The notes under the pieces were generated by a model. The model was not told the origin of the DNA. It saw only the letters and a program-made list of their open reading frames with translations, and ran no database searches. From contig DHLV01000047.1 of NCBI GenBank assembly GCA_002405445.1, positions 5,857 to 69,856 on the forward strand: a stretch of 64,000 nt of DNA, in the 5' to 3' direction. Both the position numbers and the translations under genes were made by a program. Origin of the DNA: Flammeovirgaceae bacterium UBA4659 (GTDB taxonomy: Bacteria > Bacteroidota > Bacteroidia > Cytophagales > Cyclobacteriaceae). Below, one piece after another: positions 9,266-19,417 of the stretch; position 1 is the first letter of the stretch, and every line of letters begins with the position of its first letter.

Positions 9266-9584
9266 ATTCGTTTAATTGAGTTTGGTTGTTCATCAATACG
9301 GTTAACAGGCCATTGGACACTGGCCCCCGCATAAAGTTTAAGCCATTCATCCAAAATTTAAAGAAAGGTAAACCCGGCCCTAATGTGGCGGTGCAGGCAC
9401 CCGGCTGCATCATGCAGGGTTTCAGTTGATCTGTTGCATACCAATGAAAAATGCTTTCAAACGTTTGAATAGCCTTTTCTGTCGTTTTTCATTCGCCAAC
9501 CCTATGGAGAGAAACAGTCTGCTCTCTTTTGTTGGCATTATGTCATCTTTCGGCCGTTTTTTGCACAAAATAAATATTCGTCAC
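9266..9584. other. Intergenic region between divergent genes
   Basis: These roughly 320 bases separate a minus-strand small gene from the plus-strand amidohydrolase. They must hold at least the promoter of the latter. A weak hairpin GGCCA/TGGCC is present at 9308-9325. No further gene, RNA or repeat was recognised. An open frame continues upstream of the amidohydrolase start, but the signal peptide argues against using it. Confidence 0.5.
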
Positions 9585-10697
9585 ATGCAAAAGACATCGA
9601 TGCTTGTGTTGGCCATTTTGAGCTTTCATACGTGGGCTTCAGGGCAAGAGCGGCCGCTGGAACAAAAAATGGATTTCGAGGAATATGACCCGCCCAGTTG
9701 TCTAAAGGTGGACGAGCATAGAGTGGTGCGTGCCAAATTTCCGTTTATCGACATCCACAATCACCAAGGCGACATGAACAATGCCGACTTGAGTGAGCTC
9801 GTCAAAGCGATGGAAAAGCTCAACATGGCGGTGATGATCAACCTTAGCGGCAGGGGATTTCGCGGTAGCGGAGACCACCTCGAAAAATCAATTGAGAACA
9901 TCAACAAGCAATACCCCAAACGTTTTGTGCTGTTTACCAATATCGATTTTGGCGCCATTGACGATGCCGACTGGACAGCCAAAACAGTGAAGCAGTTAGA
10001 GATGGACGTAAGACGTGGCGCCAAGGGCTTGAAGATTTACAAGAGCCTGGGCATGTTTAACCGCGACAGCAAAGGCAATCGAATTCATATTGACGATCCG
10101 AGAATTGACGCGGTGTGGGCCAAATGCGGAGAGTTAGGTATACCTATTTTGATTCATGCGGCCGATCCCAAACAGTTTTGGCAACCCATCGACAAGAACA
10201 ATGAGCGTTGGCTGGAGTTGAAGCTGCATCCGGGCCGCAGGCACGATACCGACTCAGTGAAGTGGGAAACCATCATTGCCGAGCAGCACAACATTTTCCG
10301 CAAGCACCCGAAAACGAAATTCATCAACGCCCACCTCGGCTGGTTCGGCAATGACTTGAAGAAACTGAGTCAACTGATGGATCAGTTTCCCAACATGTAT
10401 ACTGAAATTGGTGCGGTGATCGCTGAATTGGGCAGGCAGCCCCGCGCGGCAAAGGCTTTCCTTACCAAATATCAAAACAGAGTGTTGTTTGGTAAGGATA
10501 GTTGGGTGCCCGATGAGTATGAAACCTACTTCCGCGTGTTGGAAACTGAGGACGAGTACTTTCCATATCATAAACGATACCATGCGTTTTGGCGCATGTA
10601 TGGCCTTGGCCTGCCGGATGAAATCCTCAAAAAGATCTATTACAAGAACGCGTTGCTGCTGCTGCCCGATATGGATCCCAGCCATTTTCCGAAATAG
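9585..10697 (+). CDS. Exported amidohydrolase-2 family metal-dependent hydrolase
   Basis: This is about 370 residues with a signal peptide (MQKTSMLVLAILSFHTWASG) that decides the start; the longer frame from 9426 has an unsuitable N-terminus. The mature part is a TIM-barrel amidohydrolase. It shows FIDIHNHQG (HxH metal motif), PILIHAAD (metal His), FINAHLGWFG (metal His) and RVLFGKDSW (catalytic metal Asp). This matches the amidohydrolase-2 group, which decarboxylates or hydrolyses cyclic or aromatic substrates. It heads a same-strand run with an esterase-like gene and two DUF885 peptidases. Confidence 0.87.
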   Translation: MQKTSMLVLAILSFHTWASGQERPLEQKMDFEEYDPPSCLKVDEHRVVRAKFPFIDIHNHQGDMNNADLSELVKAMEKLNMAVMINLSGRGFRGSGDHLEKSIENINKQYPKRFVLFTNIDFGAIDDADWTAKTVKQLEMDVRRGAKGLKIYKSLGMFNRDSKGNRIHIDDPRIDAVWAKCGELGIPILIHAADPKQFWQPIDKNNERWLELKLHPGRRHDTDSVKWETIIAEQHNIFRKHPKTKFINAHLGWFGNDLKKLSQLMDQFPNMYTEIGAVIAELGRQPRAAKAFLTKYQNRVLFGKDSWVPDEYETYFRVLETEDEYFPYHKRYHAFWRMYGLGLPDEILKKIYYKNALLLLPDMDPSHFPK

Positions 10698-10764
10698 CCA
10701 TGTAATCAGTTGTTGATAAAGAGTGTACCATGTTGTATTTTGACATGTAAAACCTGAAACCAAC

Positions 10765-12489
10765 ATGAGACGCTGCTTATTCTTGCTGCTGAGTGTGCTC
10801 GCATTCACATGTAGCACCCCACCAAATATATCCGTTCAATTTGCCATTTCGTTTACCGAAGAAATGAGCGACCAAGCGCAAGATGGTCGCCTGTTGTTGA
10901 TGCTGGCAAAAAGCGATAAAACAGAGCCGCGTTTTCAAATCAATGATGGCGTGAAAACCCAACTCATTTTTGGTGTTGATGTGGAAGGCATGAAGCCAGG
11001 TGATCAGATTGCCATAGATGGAAAGGCATTTGGTTTCCCCATTCGAAATGTAGCGGATATTCCCCCGGGTGAATACATGGTACAAGCACTCATCAACCGG
11101 TACGAAACATTTTACCTGAAGAGCGGACAAACTGTCAAGCTTCCACCCGATCAGGGAGAAGGGCAACAATGGAACCGCAAGCCGGGTAATTTTTTCAGCA
11201 AACCGATAAAGGTAAAAATCGACCCCGCGAAGGCACAGGTAGTAGAACTTACAATGGATCAAAAAATTCCACCCATTGCCGAGCCAACTGACACGAAGTA
11301 CGTGAAGCATATCAAGATTCAAAGCCAGTTGCTCTCTGAGTTTTGGGGCCGGCCCATGTATGTGGGCGCCCACGTACTTTTGCCCGAAGGTTTTGACGAG
11401 CATCCGGAAGCCAAATACCCTTTAATGATTTACCACGGCCATTTTCCAAGCGACTTTGGTGGGTTTAGTACCGAACCGCCCCCTGCTAACATGGACACCA
11501 CCGACTTCAGCGAGCGCTTTGGCGTTTATGGCTACGCGAAAATTCAAAAGCAAGAAGCATACAATTTTTATAAACAGTGGACGAGCAAAGGCTTTCCGCG
11601 TTTTTTGGTGGTAGAGATTCAACACGCTAACCCTTATTATGATGACTCGTATGCGGTAAACTCTGAAAACCTGGGCCCATACGGAGATGCCATTATGCAA
11701 GAGCTATTGCCCGCCATTGAAAAAAAATTTCGTGGCATTGGCCAAGGCTGGGCGCGATTTACTTATGGTGGTTCTACGGGCGGATGGGAAGCCTTGGCAG
11801 TGCAAATGTTTTACCCTGACGAATTCAACGGCTGTTTCGCGGCTTGCCCCGACCCGATCGATTTTCGCGCATTTTGCCTGCTTGATATCTATCAGCAAAA
11901 GAATGCCTATTGGTACGATAGCGATTTCAAAAAATTGCCGATCCCTTCACATCGCAACTATTTGGGACAAATTCAATCCACCATGCAAGAGAGCAATTAC
12001 TACGAACTTGCTCTGGGTTCTAAATCGCGCAGCGGCCAACAATGGGACATCTGGGAAGCGGTATATTCTCCGCAAGGAGCAGATGGATACCCAAAACGAA
12101 TTTTCAACAAAGAAACGGGTGAGATTGACCCAGCTGTTGCTCAATACTGGAAAGAGCACTTTGACCTTCGGTATATTTTGCAACGAGATTGGAATACTTT
12201 GGGCCCTAAACTGCAAGGCAAGATTCACATTTTCTGTGGCGACATGGATAATTACTATTTGAACAATGCTGTTTATCTGATGGAGGATTTCTTAAAGGCA
12301 ACGAAAAGCCCCTTTTTCAATGGAGAGGTCGATTATGGTGATCGTGCAGAGCACTGCTGGAACGGTGATCACCAAAATCCTAATTACATTTCGCGGTTGC
12401 GCTATAATACACTGTATTTACCGCGTATACTGAAGAGAATTGAGCAAACAGCACCCAAAGGGGCTGATTTAAACAGTTGGAGGTACTAA
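10765..12489 (+). CDS. Exported esterase-like alpha/beta hydrolase
   Basis: This is a 574-residue protein with an N-terminal signal (MRRCLFLLLSVLAFTCSTPP). A Cys at residue 16 could be a lipidation site, but the lipobox is poor. The N-terminal 180 residues look like a beta-rich domain. The rest resembles the putative-esterase class of alpha/beta hydrolases: YPLMIYHGHFPSDF near residue 215, the nucleophile elbow YGGSTGGWEAL near residue 335, and candidate Asp/His acid and base later (GDMDNYYL, EHCWNGDHQ). The substrate is unknown. The gene lies 67 bases after the amidohydrolase and 11 bases before the first DUF885 gene. Confidence 0.75.
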   Translation: MRRCLFLLLSVLAFTCSTPPNISVQFAISFTEEMSDQAQDGRLLLMLAKSDKTEPRFQINDGVKTQLIFGVDVEGMKPGDQIAIDGKAFGFPIRNVADIPPGEYMVQALINRYETFYLKSGQTVKLPPDQGEGQQWNRKPGNFFSKPIKVKIDPAKAQVVELTMDQKIPPIAEPTDTKYVKHIKIQSQLLSEFWGRPMYVGAHVLLPEGFDEHPEAKYPLMIYHGHFPSDFGGFSTEPPPANMDTTDFSERFGVYGYAKIQKQEAYNFYKQWTSKGFPRFLVVEIQHANPYYDDSYAVNSENLGPYGDAIMQELLPAIEKKFRGIGQGWARFTYGGSTGGWEALAVQMFYPDEFNGCFAACPDPIDFRAFCLLDIYQQKNAYWYDSDFKKLPIPSHRNYLGQIQSTMQESNYYELALGSKSRSGQQWDIWEAVYSPQGADGYPKRIFNKETGEIDPAVAQYWKEHFDLRYILQRDWNTLGPKLQGKIHIFCGDMDNYYLNNAVYLMEDFLKATKSPFFNGEVDYGDRAEHCWNGDHQNPNYISRLRYNTLYLPRILKRIEQTAPKGADLNSWRY

Positions 12490-12500
12490 AAATTGACAAT

Positions 12501-14177
12501 ATGATTCATCGATATGTTTACCTCATGCTGTTGCTGGCATTTGTCAGCGCGTGCCGGCCGGAAAAAGAAAACAGCGGTACACTTGTAAATGATATCAATT
12601 CATTTTTGAACCAATTGGCACCCGGCAGATCTCGCGGCCTGGGCCTCTCTGCCAATACCATGAGCGTGGGGAGTTTTGACTCTGCGCTGCAGCTCACCCA
12701 AAACCAACTCAGACAGCTGCATGCCTTTGACACAAGTTTGCTTGAAGGCGATTTGTTGATTGACTGGAAGTTTGCTGAAAGTCTGCTGGCAGGAAAGGAG
12801 ATTGATCAAAAGGCCCAACGTTGGCGCAAAGACCCGCGCGTTTATATGGCCTTCACTGGAATAAGTTCAGTCATTGAATCGCCACTGAGCAATGCGAAGA
12901 AGATTTCGCAGGTAAAACAAAATCTTATTTTGGCGGTACAGCAGTTGGCCAACGCCCGTGATCAATTGGAGACGTACGTGCCACGCTTTCAGGAGCTAAG
13001 TCTTTTTATGGCCGAAAATGGCCGCGCGTTGTTTGAAAAGGAGTTGCCCCAATTCATCAGGTATGCAGGTGATTCGGCCAATGTTTTGATTGAGCCAATG
13101 AAGAATGCGAAGGAAGAACTTGAAAGATTCATCGGGTTTTTAAGAAACGACTTGCCAAAAAAGCCTTTGGGCTCATTTGCATTGGGCGCAGCGGCTTACA
13201 ATGAAATGTTGCAGCGCCAGTTTCTGCTAGGCTATAGTGCCGACAGCCTTTTCCATTTTGGTAAAGCTCAATTCGATCGCACTGTTTTGGAGTTAGAACA
13301 ACTTGCTCGCAAAATTGATCCTCAAAAAACATGGCAACAACTCGCAGTCGACATCAAACATGAATATCCCGATCCGGGTAAAATGATAGAGGCTCACCAA
13401 GAGTGGGTCAACAAATCCAAAGATCATGTATTAAGCAACAACCTTATTCCCATCCCATGGAAAGAGCGTGTGAGGGTTGTGCCCCGAGTCCCCTACCTGC
13501 GGAAGACATCTTACTACGGAAATTTTTCGGTCGCCAAGATCAAAGACAAAGACAGTGTTTTTACTTCCGAATGGAACATCAATCCATTTGAGGAGGATTG
13601 GGACCAGAAAAGAAAGCAAGAATATCTGGTAGAGCACGACTGGGGCGTAATTATGGTCACCGCTCCACACGAAACCTACGCAGGCCATCACATCCAGGGA
13701 TTATATCAAAGAGAAAACCCAAGCAAGCTGCGCAGGGAAAATAGTATCAGCATCTTTGGTGAGGGATGGGGTCTCTATAATGAGCAGTTATTTCGCGAGA
13801 CAGGCTTTTACCCAAACGATAAAATTGTGCTTCGGCAATTACAGTTGCGCCTGTGGCGTAATGCCAGGGTAATTTATGATGTAGGGATGCACACAGAGCG
13901 GATGACCTATGATGAGGCAGTCAAATTGATGACTGAGGGCGTGGGCTTCTTGCCATGGGCAGCCCAGTTGGAAATTGATGCAGCGTGCGCCTCGCCCGGA
14001 TACTTCATCGGATACTTTACAGGCATGATGGAGATTTTGAAAATTCGTGAGGATTACAAAAAAGTCAGAGGAAATCAATTCTCATTGTCGGAATTTCACG
14101 AACGCCTTTTGAAAGTCGGATCAATGCCCATCCGATTGATGCGCGAGGGTTTATGGTTGCAAACAAGCAAGCAATAG
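12501..14177 (+). CDS. DUF885 family lipoprotein peptidase, copy 1
   Basis: This 558-residue protein starts MIHRYVYLMLLLAFVSAC, a lipoprotein signal with lipobox VSAC, so it is probably anchored in a membrane facing the periplasm. It is a DUF885 protein: the C-terminal half carries APHETYAGHHIQGLYQ, the family's HExxxGHH zinc-binding and catalytic motif, then IFGEGWGLYNEQLF with the third metal ligand Glu. DUF885 proteins are predicted metallopeptidases of the gluzincin type. A second, very similar gene follows four bases downstream. The two share long identical blocks around the active site. Confidence 0.85.
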   Translation: MIHRYVYLMLLLAFVSACRPEKENSGTLVNDINSFLNQLAPGRSRGLGLSANTMSVGSFDSALQLTQNQLRQLHAFDTSLLEGDLLIDWKFAESLLAGKEIDQKAQRWRKDPRVYMAFTGISSVIESPLSNAKKISQVKQNLILAVQQLANARDQLETYVPRFQELSLFMAENGRALFEKELPQFIRYAGDSANVLIEPMKNAKEELERFIGFLRNDLPKKPLGSFALGAAAYNEMLQRQFLLGYSADSLFHFGKAQFDRTVLELEQLARKIDPQKTWQQLAVDIKHEYPDPGKMIEAHQEWVNKSKDHVLSNNLIPIPWKERVRVVPRVPYLRKTSYYGNFSVAKIKDKDSVFTSEWNINPFEEDWDQKRKQEYLVEHDWGVIMVTAPHETYAGHHIQGLYQRENPSKLRRENSISIFGEGWGLYNEQLFRETGFYPNDKIVLRQLQLRLWRNARVIYDVGMHTERMTYDEAVKLMTEGVGFLPWAAQLEIDAACASPGYFIGYFTGMMEILKIREDYKKVRGNQFSLSEFHERLLKVGSMPIRLMREGLWLQTSKQ

Positions 14178-14181
14178 TAAC

Positions 14182-15873
14182 ATGAAGTTGAGTTTTACCT
14201 CTACGATCTTTGGTACTGCCGCACTGATGTTCGCCTGTAGCTGCACGCTCGAGAAAGAGAGTGGCCAAAATGAGAAATTCCATCAATTGCTGTCAGAATT
14301 GACTCCTTCGCGCATGCGTGGCCTTGGACTGACAGATGACGATATGAGCAAGGCGAGCTTTGATTCTTCGTTGCAAAAAACGATGCAACAGATTTCAAGC
14401 TTAGAAGCCATCGACACATCGCAGTTGCAAGGCGATGACAAAGTTGACTGGAAGTTCGCCCGGTCGATATTGATGGGAAAGAAGATTGAACAACAGCATA
14501 TTCAAAGCTGGCGCAAAGACCCGCGGATATACATGACCTTCACCGGCTTATCTGCGGTGATGGAAGGGCCCGAATCTACCGCAGCCAAAACTGAGGTCAT
14601 CGAAAAGCAGTTGCTGCGCACAGTGCAGCAATTGAAGAATGGGATGGGGCAACTCGACACCTATGTGCCCCGTTTTCAAGAGCTCAGTCTTTTCATGGCA
14701 GAAAACAGCAGGGTACTTTTCGACACTGAATTGCCGAATTTTCTGGCTGCACATCACGATGTTGCCGAGAGATTGCAAAAAACTACTGAGGCAGCGCGCC
14801 AGATGCTGGATACCTACATCCATTTCTTAATGTTTGAACTACCCAAAAGACCCATGGGCAAGTTTGCCATCGGATACAACCGCTACAACGAGATGCTCAG
14901 AGAGCAGTACATGTTGACCTACAGTGCAGACAGCCTGTATCGTTTTGGTTGGGCACAGTTTAGAGCCACGGTGACAGATCTCGAAAATATGGCAAGGAAA
15001 ATCAATCCCAATAAAACCTGGCAGCAGTTAGCTGTTGAAATCAAGGGTGAGTATCCAGAGCCGCACCGCATGATAGAAGTACATCAGGAGGCGGTGGATA
15101 AATGTCGCGAGCACGTGATCAAGCATCACCTGATACCAATCCCATGGAAGGAACGCGTAAAGGTGGTGCCCCGTGCACCATACTTGCGAAAGACTTCTTA
15201 CTATGGCCACTTTTCGTTTGCGAAGGCTAAGGATGCAGACAGTATCTACACCTCCGAAATGCATATTAATCCTTTTGAGGATGATTGGGATCACAAAAGA
15301 AAAGAGGAATATCTGCATGAGCATGATTGGGGTGTTATTATGGTTACCGCACCGCACGAGACCTATGCAGGCCATCACATCCAGGGGCTGTACCAGGTAA
15401 ACAATCCACGGCCTCTGCGCAGGGAAAACAGTATCAGTATTTTTAGCGAGGGTTGGGGGCTATACAACGAACAGCTATTTCGTGAAACAGGTTTTTTTTC
15501 AAATGACAAAATACTGCTGCGGCAGTTGCAACTCAGGCTGTGGCGAAATGCCCGTGTGATTTATGATGTAGGACTGCATACCGAAAAAATGACTTATGAC
15601 GAAGCAGTCAAATTAATGACCGAGGGGGTTGGCTTTTTACATTGGGCTTCGCAATTGGAGATTGATGCCTCGTGCGCATCACCCGGTTACTTTATTGGCT
15701 ACTTCACCGGTATGATGGAGATTTTGAAAATGCGCGAGGAGTACAAAAGGCAACAGGGAGACATGTTTACGCTAAGTGATTTTCACGAAAAACTTTTGAA
15801 GATAGGCGCGATGCCCATACCGCTTATGCGGGAGTCAATGTTCAAAGATACTTCAGCGAGACCTGCTCATTGA
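14182..15873 (+). CDS. DUF885 family lipoprotein peptidase, copy 2
   Basis: This is a 563-residue tandem paralogue of the preceding gene, with a lipoprotein signal (LMFACSC, Cys near residue 14-16). It has the same active-site block APHETYAGHHIQGLYQ and FSEGWGLYNEQLFRETGF. Sequence between the copies is most similar from about residue 270 to the end, while the N-terminal 250 residues have diverged more. That suggests a local duplication followed by change in the substrate-facing half. The gene ends the plus-strand hydrolase run; a terminator hairpin follows about 150 bases downstream. Confidence 0.85.
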   Translation: MKLSFTSTIFGTAALMFACSCTLEKESGQNEKFHQLLSELTPSRMRGLGLTDDDMSKASFDSSLQKTMQQISSLEAIDTSQLQGDDKVDWKFARSILMGKKIEQQHIQSWRKDPRIYMTFTGLSAVMEGPESTAAKTEVIEKQLLRTVQQLKNGMGQLDTYVPRFQELSLFMAENSRVLFDTELPNFLAAHHDVAERLQKTTEAARQMLDTYIHFLMFELPKRPMGKFAIGYNRYNEMLREQYMLTYSADSLYRFGWAQFRATVTDLENMARKINPNKTWQQLAVEIKGEYPEPHRMIEVHQEAVDKCREHVIKHHLIPIPWKERVKVVPRAPYLRKTSYYGHFSFAKAKDADSIYTSEMHINPFEDDWDHKRKEEYLHEHDWGVIMVTAPHETYAGHHIQGLYQVNNPRPLRRENSISIFSEGWGLYNEQLFRETGFFSNDKILLRQLQLRLWRNARVIYDVGLHTEKMTYDEAVKLMTEGVGFLHWASQLEIDASCASPGYFIGYFTGMMEILKMREEYKRQQGDMFTLSDFHEKLLKIGAMPIPLMRESMFKDTSARPAH

Positions 15874-16024
15874 CGCAGACCAAAATGATAAGAGGGTTAC
15901 TTTGATAGTGGCCTAGATTGTGTTCGGACTGAAGAAACACTCTTGCTGCTGCCAGTGAGACATGTTGCCGGTTTACTTCTTCAACTTGTTGCACACAGGC
16001 TACATCCCTCATGGATATGAATGA

Positions 16025-16057
16025 AAAAAGGCTGCCAGATTAATCAGCAGCCTTTTT
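16025..16057. terminator. Bidirectional intrinsic terminator
   Basis: A perfect 11-base stem AAAAAGGCTGC at 16025-16035 pairs with GCAGCCTTTTT at 16047-16057 around an 11-base loop. The run of A on one side and T on the other lets it work on both strands. It sits between the convergent DUF885 gene and M16 peptidase gene. Confidence 0.85.
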
Positions 16058-16075
16058 GTCAAACCGTTTGATCAC

Positions 16076-19054
16076 CTAGCGGTTCAATCCTTCCTTGTCA
16101 ACTTTCAGTGGTTTTTCATATCCAAACAACTCATCGAGTGATAGCTCGTACACCTGCCCATACCGCTGGAGGTCTTTCAAATTGAGTTTCGCCTTGTCTC
16201 CTACCAGCACCACGTTGAAGTTTCGGCCTTTGATAAAATCCCTCTGAAAATCAGCAATGTCTTCAATCGTCATGTTTTGGATTTTCTCATACACATCCTT
16301 GCGCATGTCATGATCGACTCCCCTTCGCTTCGCTGATTCGTAGTTAAAAAGGATACTTGTTTTGGTGATACGTTCGCTTTCAATTTGGTTCATCAACGAA
16401 TTACGAGCTACTTCAAACCCATTTTCGGAGCGAGGGAAGTTTTGTATCAGCTCTGTCATCGCCTTCATCGATTCTGCTTGCTTGTCGGCTTGGGTGCCGA
16501 TGTAGCCAAAAAACTGATCATGTTCTTTCTTTTTCTGAGCAACGCTGTATTGTGCAAATGCTGCGTAAGCGAGGCCTTGGGCTTCGCGCAATTCCTGAAA
16601 TACCGGAGAACTCATATTCCCGCCAAAGTATTCATTGAACAGCCGTGCCGCAGCCATGCGTTGGGCATCAAACTTTTCACCTTTTGACAGAAAAATGATT
16701 TCAGCCTGTACCATGTCGTAATTGGCCCAGTACACATTCGGCTTATCCATCTTTTGTACTTCAAACTCAACTGGCTTGGGTGTGGGCTTTAATACTTCGG
16801 GCAGTAGATGCCCACGATTGAGTGATGCAACCAATTCCCCGGCCGCTAGGGGTCCGTAATACAATACGCGGTGTTGAGTTTGCGTAAAGTTTTTAATGAT
16901 GTCTACCAATTCGACTGCCTTCAGTTCGCGCAGCTCTTTATTTGTGAGCACATTGGTGAACGGAGACTTGGCACCATAAAGCCCATAGTTCATCAACCCT
17001 TCCCAAAGGATGGCAGATTTGTCCATTTTAATGTCGTCACGCTGTTTGAAGTTACCATCAATCATTTTTGCCAAGGCCTCGTCATCGGCTTTTGGATTGG
17101 CTAATAGTTTTTCAAAAAGTGCAATCGCTTTGTCCATGTTTTGGCTGAGGCCGGTGATGTACACGTATGTTTGATCTTCACTTGCAAACACTCCAAATTC
17201 ACAACCAAGTTTGTAGAACTCCTTTTTCACCTCTTCCGCGCTCATTTCATCAGTGCCGATATACTCGAGGTATTCTACCGCAGATTTAATCTTGGGGTTG
17301 TTATTGGTGCCAACATCAGAAAGATAGTACAGAGTAAACAACTGGTTTTCTGCATTGTGTGTGTAAAGCACCTCTACATCCTTGTTCATTTTTGTCTTCT
17401 CAATATCTTTTTCATAATCAATGAAGCGCGGTTGTATTTTCTCGACCTTGTTGGCAAGCAGCCTTTCATGAAATGGAGATTTTGATTCTTTGTTGAGTGC
17501 CACCTTGGTGATAGGCGGCTTGCTTACTTTCTTCTGGTTCGGGTCTTTGCCGGTACGCTTGTACACCACCACATAATTATCTTTGTAGTGAGCATTCGCA
17601 AAGGCCACAATGTCTTCTTTTTTGTACTTGCGCAAATTGCCGGTGCGCGTCACATAATCCCTCCAGTTAATACCCTTGGTGAAAGCCATCACCAGGTCGT
17701 TTGAACGAGACCAGTTATATTGCGATTGCTCGATTGCACTCTTCTCTAGGTTGTTGATGACTGCATCAATAAGCCAATCATCGAATTGACCCTTTTTTAC
17801 CAGTTCGATTTGCTCGAGCAGTAGATTCTTGACATCTTCGAGTTTTTGCCCTTCGCGTGGCTTGCCACTGAAAGTATGCAGTGAGTAATCGTTCAAATTG
17901 TCTACATAGCTGGCAGGCTCCAGTACCTTTTGTTGTTGTTTTAGGTTCAAATCAATTAACCCGGCCTGCGAATTCGACAAAATCATGTCAGTGAGCCGAA
18001 GGAGGCCCGCGTCTTCTAAACGGGTACCATCGAAGCGGAAAGCCAGATTCAGCCATTCGGCATCGGGGCCATACACATCTACCTCTACCGGTTGGGTGAT
18101 TTCATCTTCTTTTATCGGTTGCCATTCTTTCAATTCCTGATTCGGCTCCCAACTCCCAAATTGGCGGTCGATCATGGCGATCGTTTTATCAAAATCAATG
18201 TCTCCGCTCAGGCATATAGCCACATTGTTGGGGCGATAGTACTGATGGAAGTAGTTTTTGATTTCAGTGATAGAAGGATTTTTCAAATGGTCTATGGTAC
18301 CGATGACGGTTTGTGTTCCGTAGGGATGTTTCTTAAACGCGCTGGCATACAAGGCCTCATACGTTTTCCAATAGTCATCATCCAGGCTTCGGTTTTTTTC
18401 CTCGTATACTGCCTCCAGTTCTGTGTGGAACAAACGCGGCACAATGGTTTTAAAACGATTTGCCTCCAGTGTGAGCCAGTTTTCAATTTGGTTTGCCGGA
18501 ATATCATTCACATACACTGTTCTGTCTTCGGTAGTATAAGCATTGGTTCCCTTTGCACCTATTGCTGAAACCATTTTGTCGTACTCGTTAGCAATTGCAA
18601 ATTTTGCTGCTTCATTGCTGACCTGATCAATTTTTTTGTAGTAGCTCACTCTGGCTGTCGAGTCTTTGATCTTGCGGTAGTTTTCGAACATGCCTTCGAT
18701 ACTGTCGAGCATCACTTTCTCCTTTTCCCAGTCTTGCGTGCCGTAATCGGCAGTCCCTTTGAACATAATGTGTTCCAGATAGTGGGCCAAGCCGGTGGCA
18801 TTGGCCGGGTCAAACTTTCCGCCAGCCTTTACAGCGATGGCCGTCATGATGCGAGGTTCTGCCTGATACTGGCTTAGGTAAACCTTTAATCCGTTCTTCA
18901 GGGTATAAATCCTCACGTTGAGCGGGTCGTTTGTTACGTACTCATAAGAATAACCACCACTTTCGCCAGTTTTCGATTCATACTCCGTCTTGGGAGTGCA
19001 GGCAACAACCCACAAAAGCATTAATCCAAAAAAAATTGACTTCGTTTGGGTCAT
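16076..19054 (-). CDS. M16 family (insulinase-type) metallopeptidase lipoprotein
   Basis: This is a 992-residue periplasmic protease with a lipoprotein signal (LLWVVAC, Cys 19). It has the two-lobed M16 architecture. The first lobe has the inverted zinc motif HYLEH in GLAHYLEHIMFKGT near residue 90 and the third ligand Glu in ELEAVYEEKNRS about 75 residues on. The second lobe (from about residue 550) lacks the motif, as usual for the inactive half. Members degrade small peptides in a closed chamber. The gene is monocistronic, facing the DUF885 pair across a shared terminator, and its length is typical for the long M16 class. Confidence 0.92.
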   Translation of the reverse strand: MTQTKSIFFGLMLLWVVACTPKTEYESKTGESGGYSYEYVTNDPLNVRIYTLKNGLKVYLSQYQAEPRIMTAIAVKAGGKFDPANATGLAHYLEHIMFKGTADYGTQDWEKEKVMLDSIEGMFENYRKIKDSTARVSYYKKIDQVSNEAAKFAIANEYDKMVSAIGAKGTNAYTTEDRTVYVNDIPANQIENWLTLEANRFKTIVPRLFHTELEAVYEEKNRSLDDDYWKTYEALYASAFKKHPYGTQTVIGTIDHLKNPSITEIKNYFHQYYRPNNVAICLSGDIDFDKTIAMIDRQFGSWEPNQELKEWQPIKEDEITQPVEVDVYGPDAEWLNLAFRFDGTRLEDAGLLRLTDMILSNSQAGLIDLNLKQQQKVLEPASYVDNLNDYSLHTFSGKPREGQKLEDVKNLLLEQIELVKKGQFDDWLIDAVINNLEKSAIEQSQYNWSRSNDLVMAFTKGINWRDYVTRTGNLRKYKKEDIVAFANAHYKDNYVVVYKRTGKDPNQKKVSKPPITKVALNKESKSPFHERLLANKVEKIQPRFIDYEKDIEKTKMNKDVEVLYTHNAENQLFTLYYLSDVGTNNNPKIKSAVEYLEYIGTDEMSAEEVKKEFYKLGCEFGVFASEDQTYVYITGLSQNMDKAIALFEKLLANPKADDEALAKMIDGNFKQRDDIKMDKSAILWEGLMNYGLYGAKSPFTNVLTNKELRELKAVELVDIIKNFTQTQHRVLYYGPLAAGELVASLNRGHLLPEVLKPTPKPVEFEVQKMDKPNVYWANYDMVQAEIIFLSKGEKFDAQRMAAARLFNEYFGGNMSSPVFQELREAQGLAYAAFAQYSVAQKKKEHDQFFGYIGTQADKQAESMKAMTELIQNFPRSENGFEVARNSLMNQIESERITKTSILFNYESAKRRGVDHDMRKDVYEKIQNMTIEDIADFQRDFIKGRNFNVVLVGDKAKLNLKDLQRYGQVYELSLDELFGYEKPLKVDKEGLNR

Positions 19055-19381
19055 AAAATCATTGTTTAATAGTTTGCGAAAAACCAGTGCAATTTAAGCA
19101 ATAAATAAAACGGAATGGATTGATTATCAAACATGTTCTCTAAACGGGCAATTGCGCTGAAAAGATGCGACCGGCCCCAGCAAATTGTATTCAAAACAAA
19201 AGGTATAAGGCTACCACAAGCCCTGTCAACAGCGCGCGACTATCAGGCTGAGCCCGGTGAATTCTTTTTGTGGGCACTCCAACTATCGCTTATGCTGAAT
19301 GAGGCTTGCCAATGAATGTATTGTTGAGATGGCTTTATAATGGAGGATCAAATCACGGGATGACAAAATTCACCGGATGAA

Positions 19382-19395
19382 ATGACTTATGTCAT
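19382..19395 (+). promoter_or_regulatory. Putative Crp/Fnr-type operator of the hyp operon
   Basis: ATGAC at 19382-19386 and GTCAT at 19391-19395 form a perfect inverted repeat with a four-base spacer, the N5-N4-N5 geometry of Crp/Fnr-family sites (Fnr itself uses TTGAT-N4-ATCAA). The centre is about 40 bases upstream of the transcription start predicted from the -7 box at 19418-19425. That is the classic position for a class II activator of this family. The regulator is not in the window. Confidence 0.5.
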
Positions 19396-19417
19396 CACTA
19401 TTTAACAGAGGCAAGAG

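Noticed and set aside
19133-19315. 60-codon plus-strand frame upstream of the hyp operon
   Set aside because: It has no domain or protein-like bias and lies in a divergent regulatory gap; kept only as an open frame.
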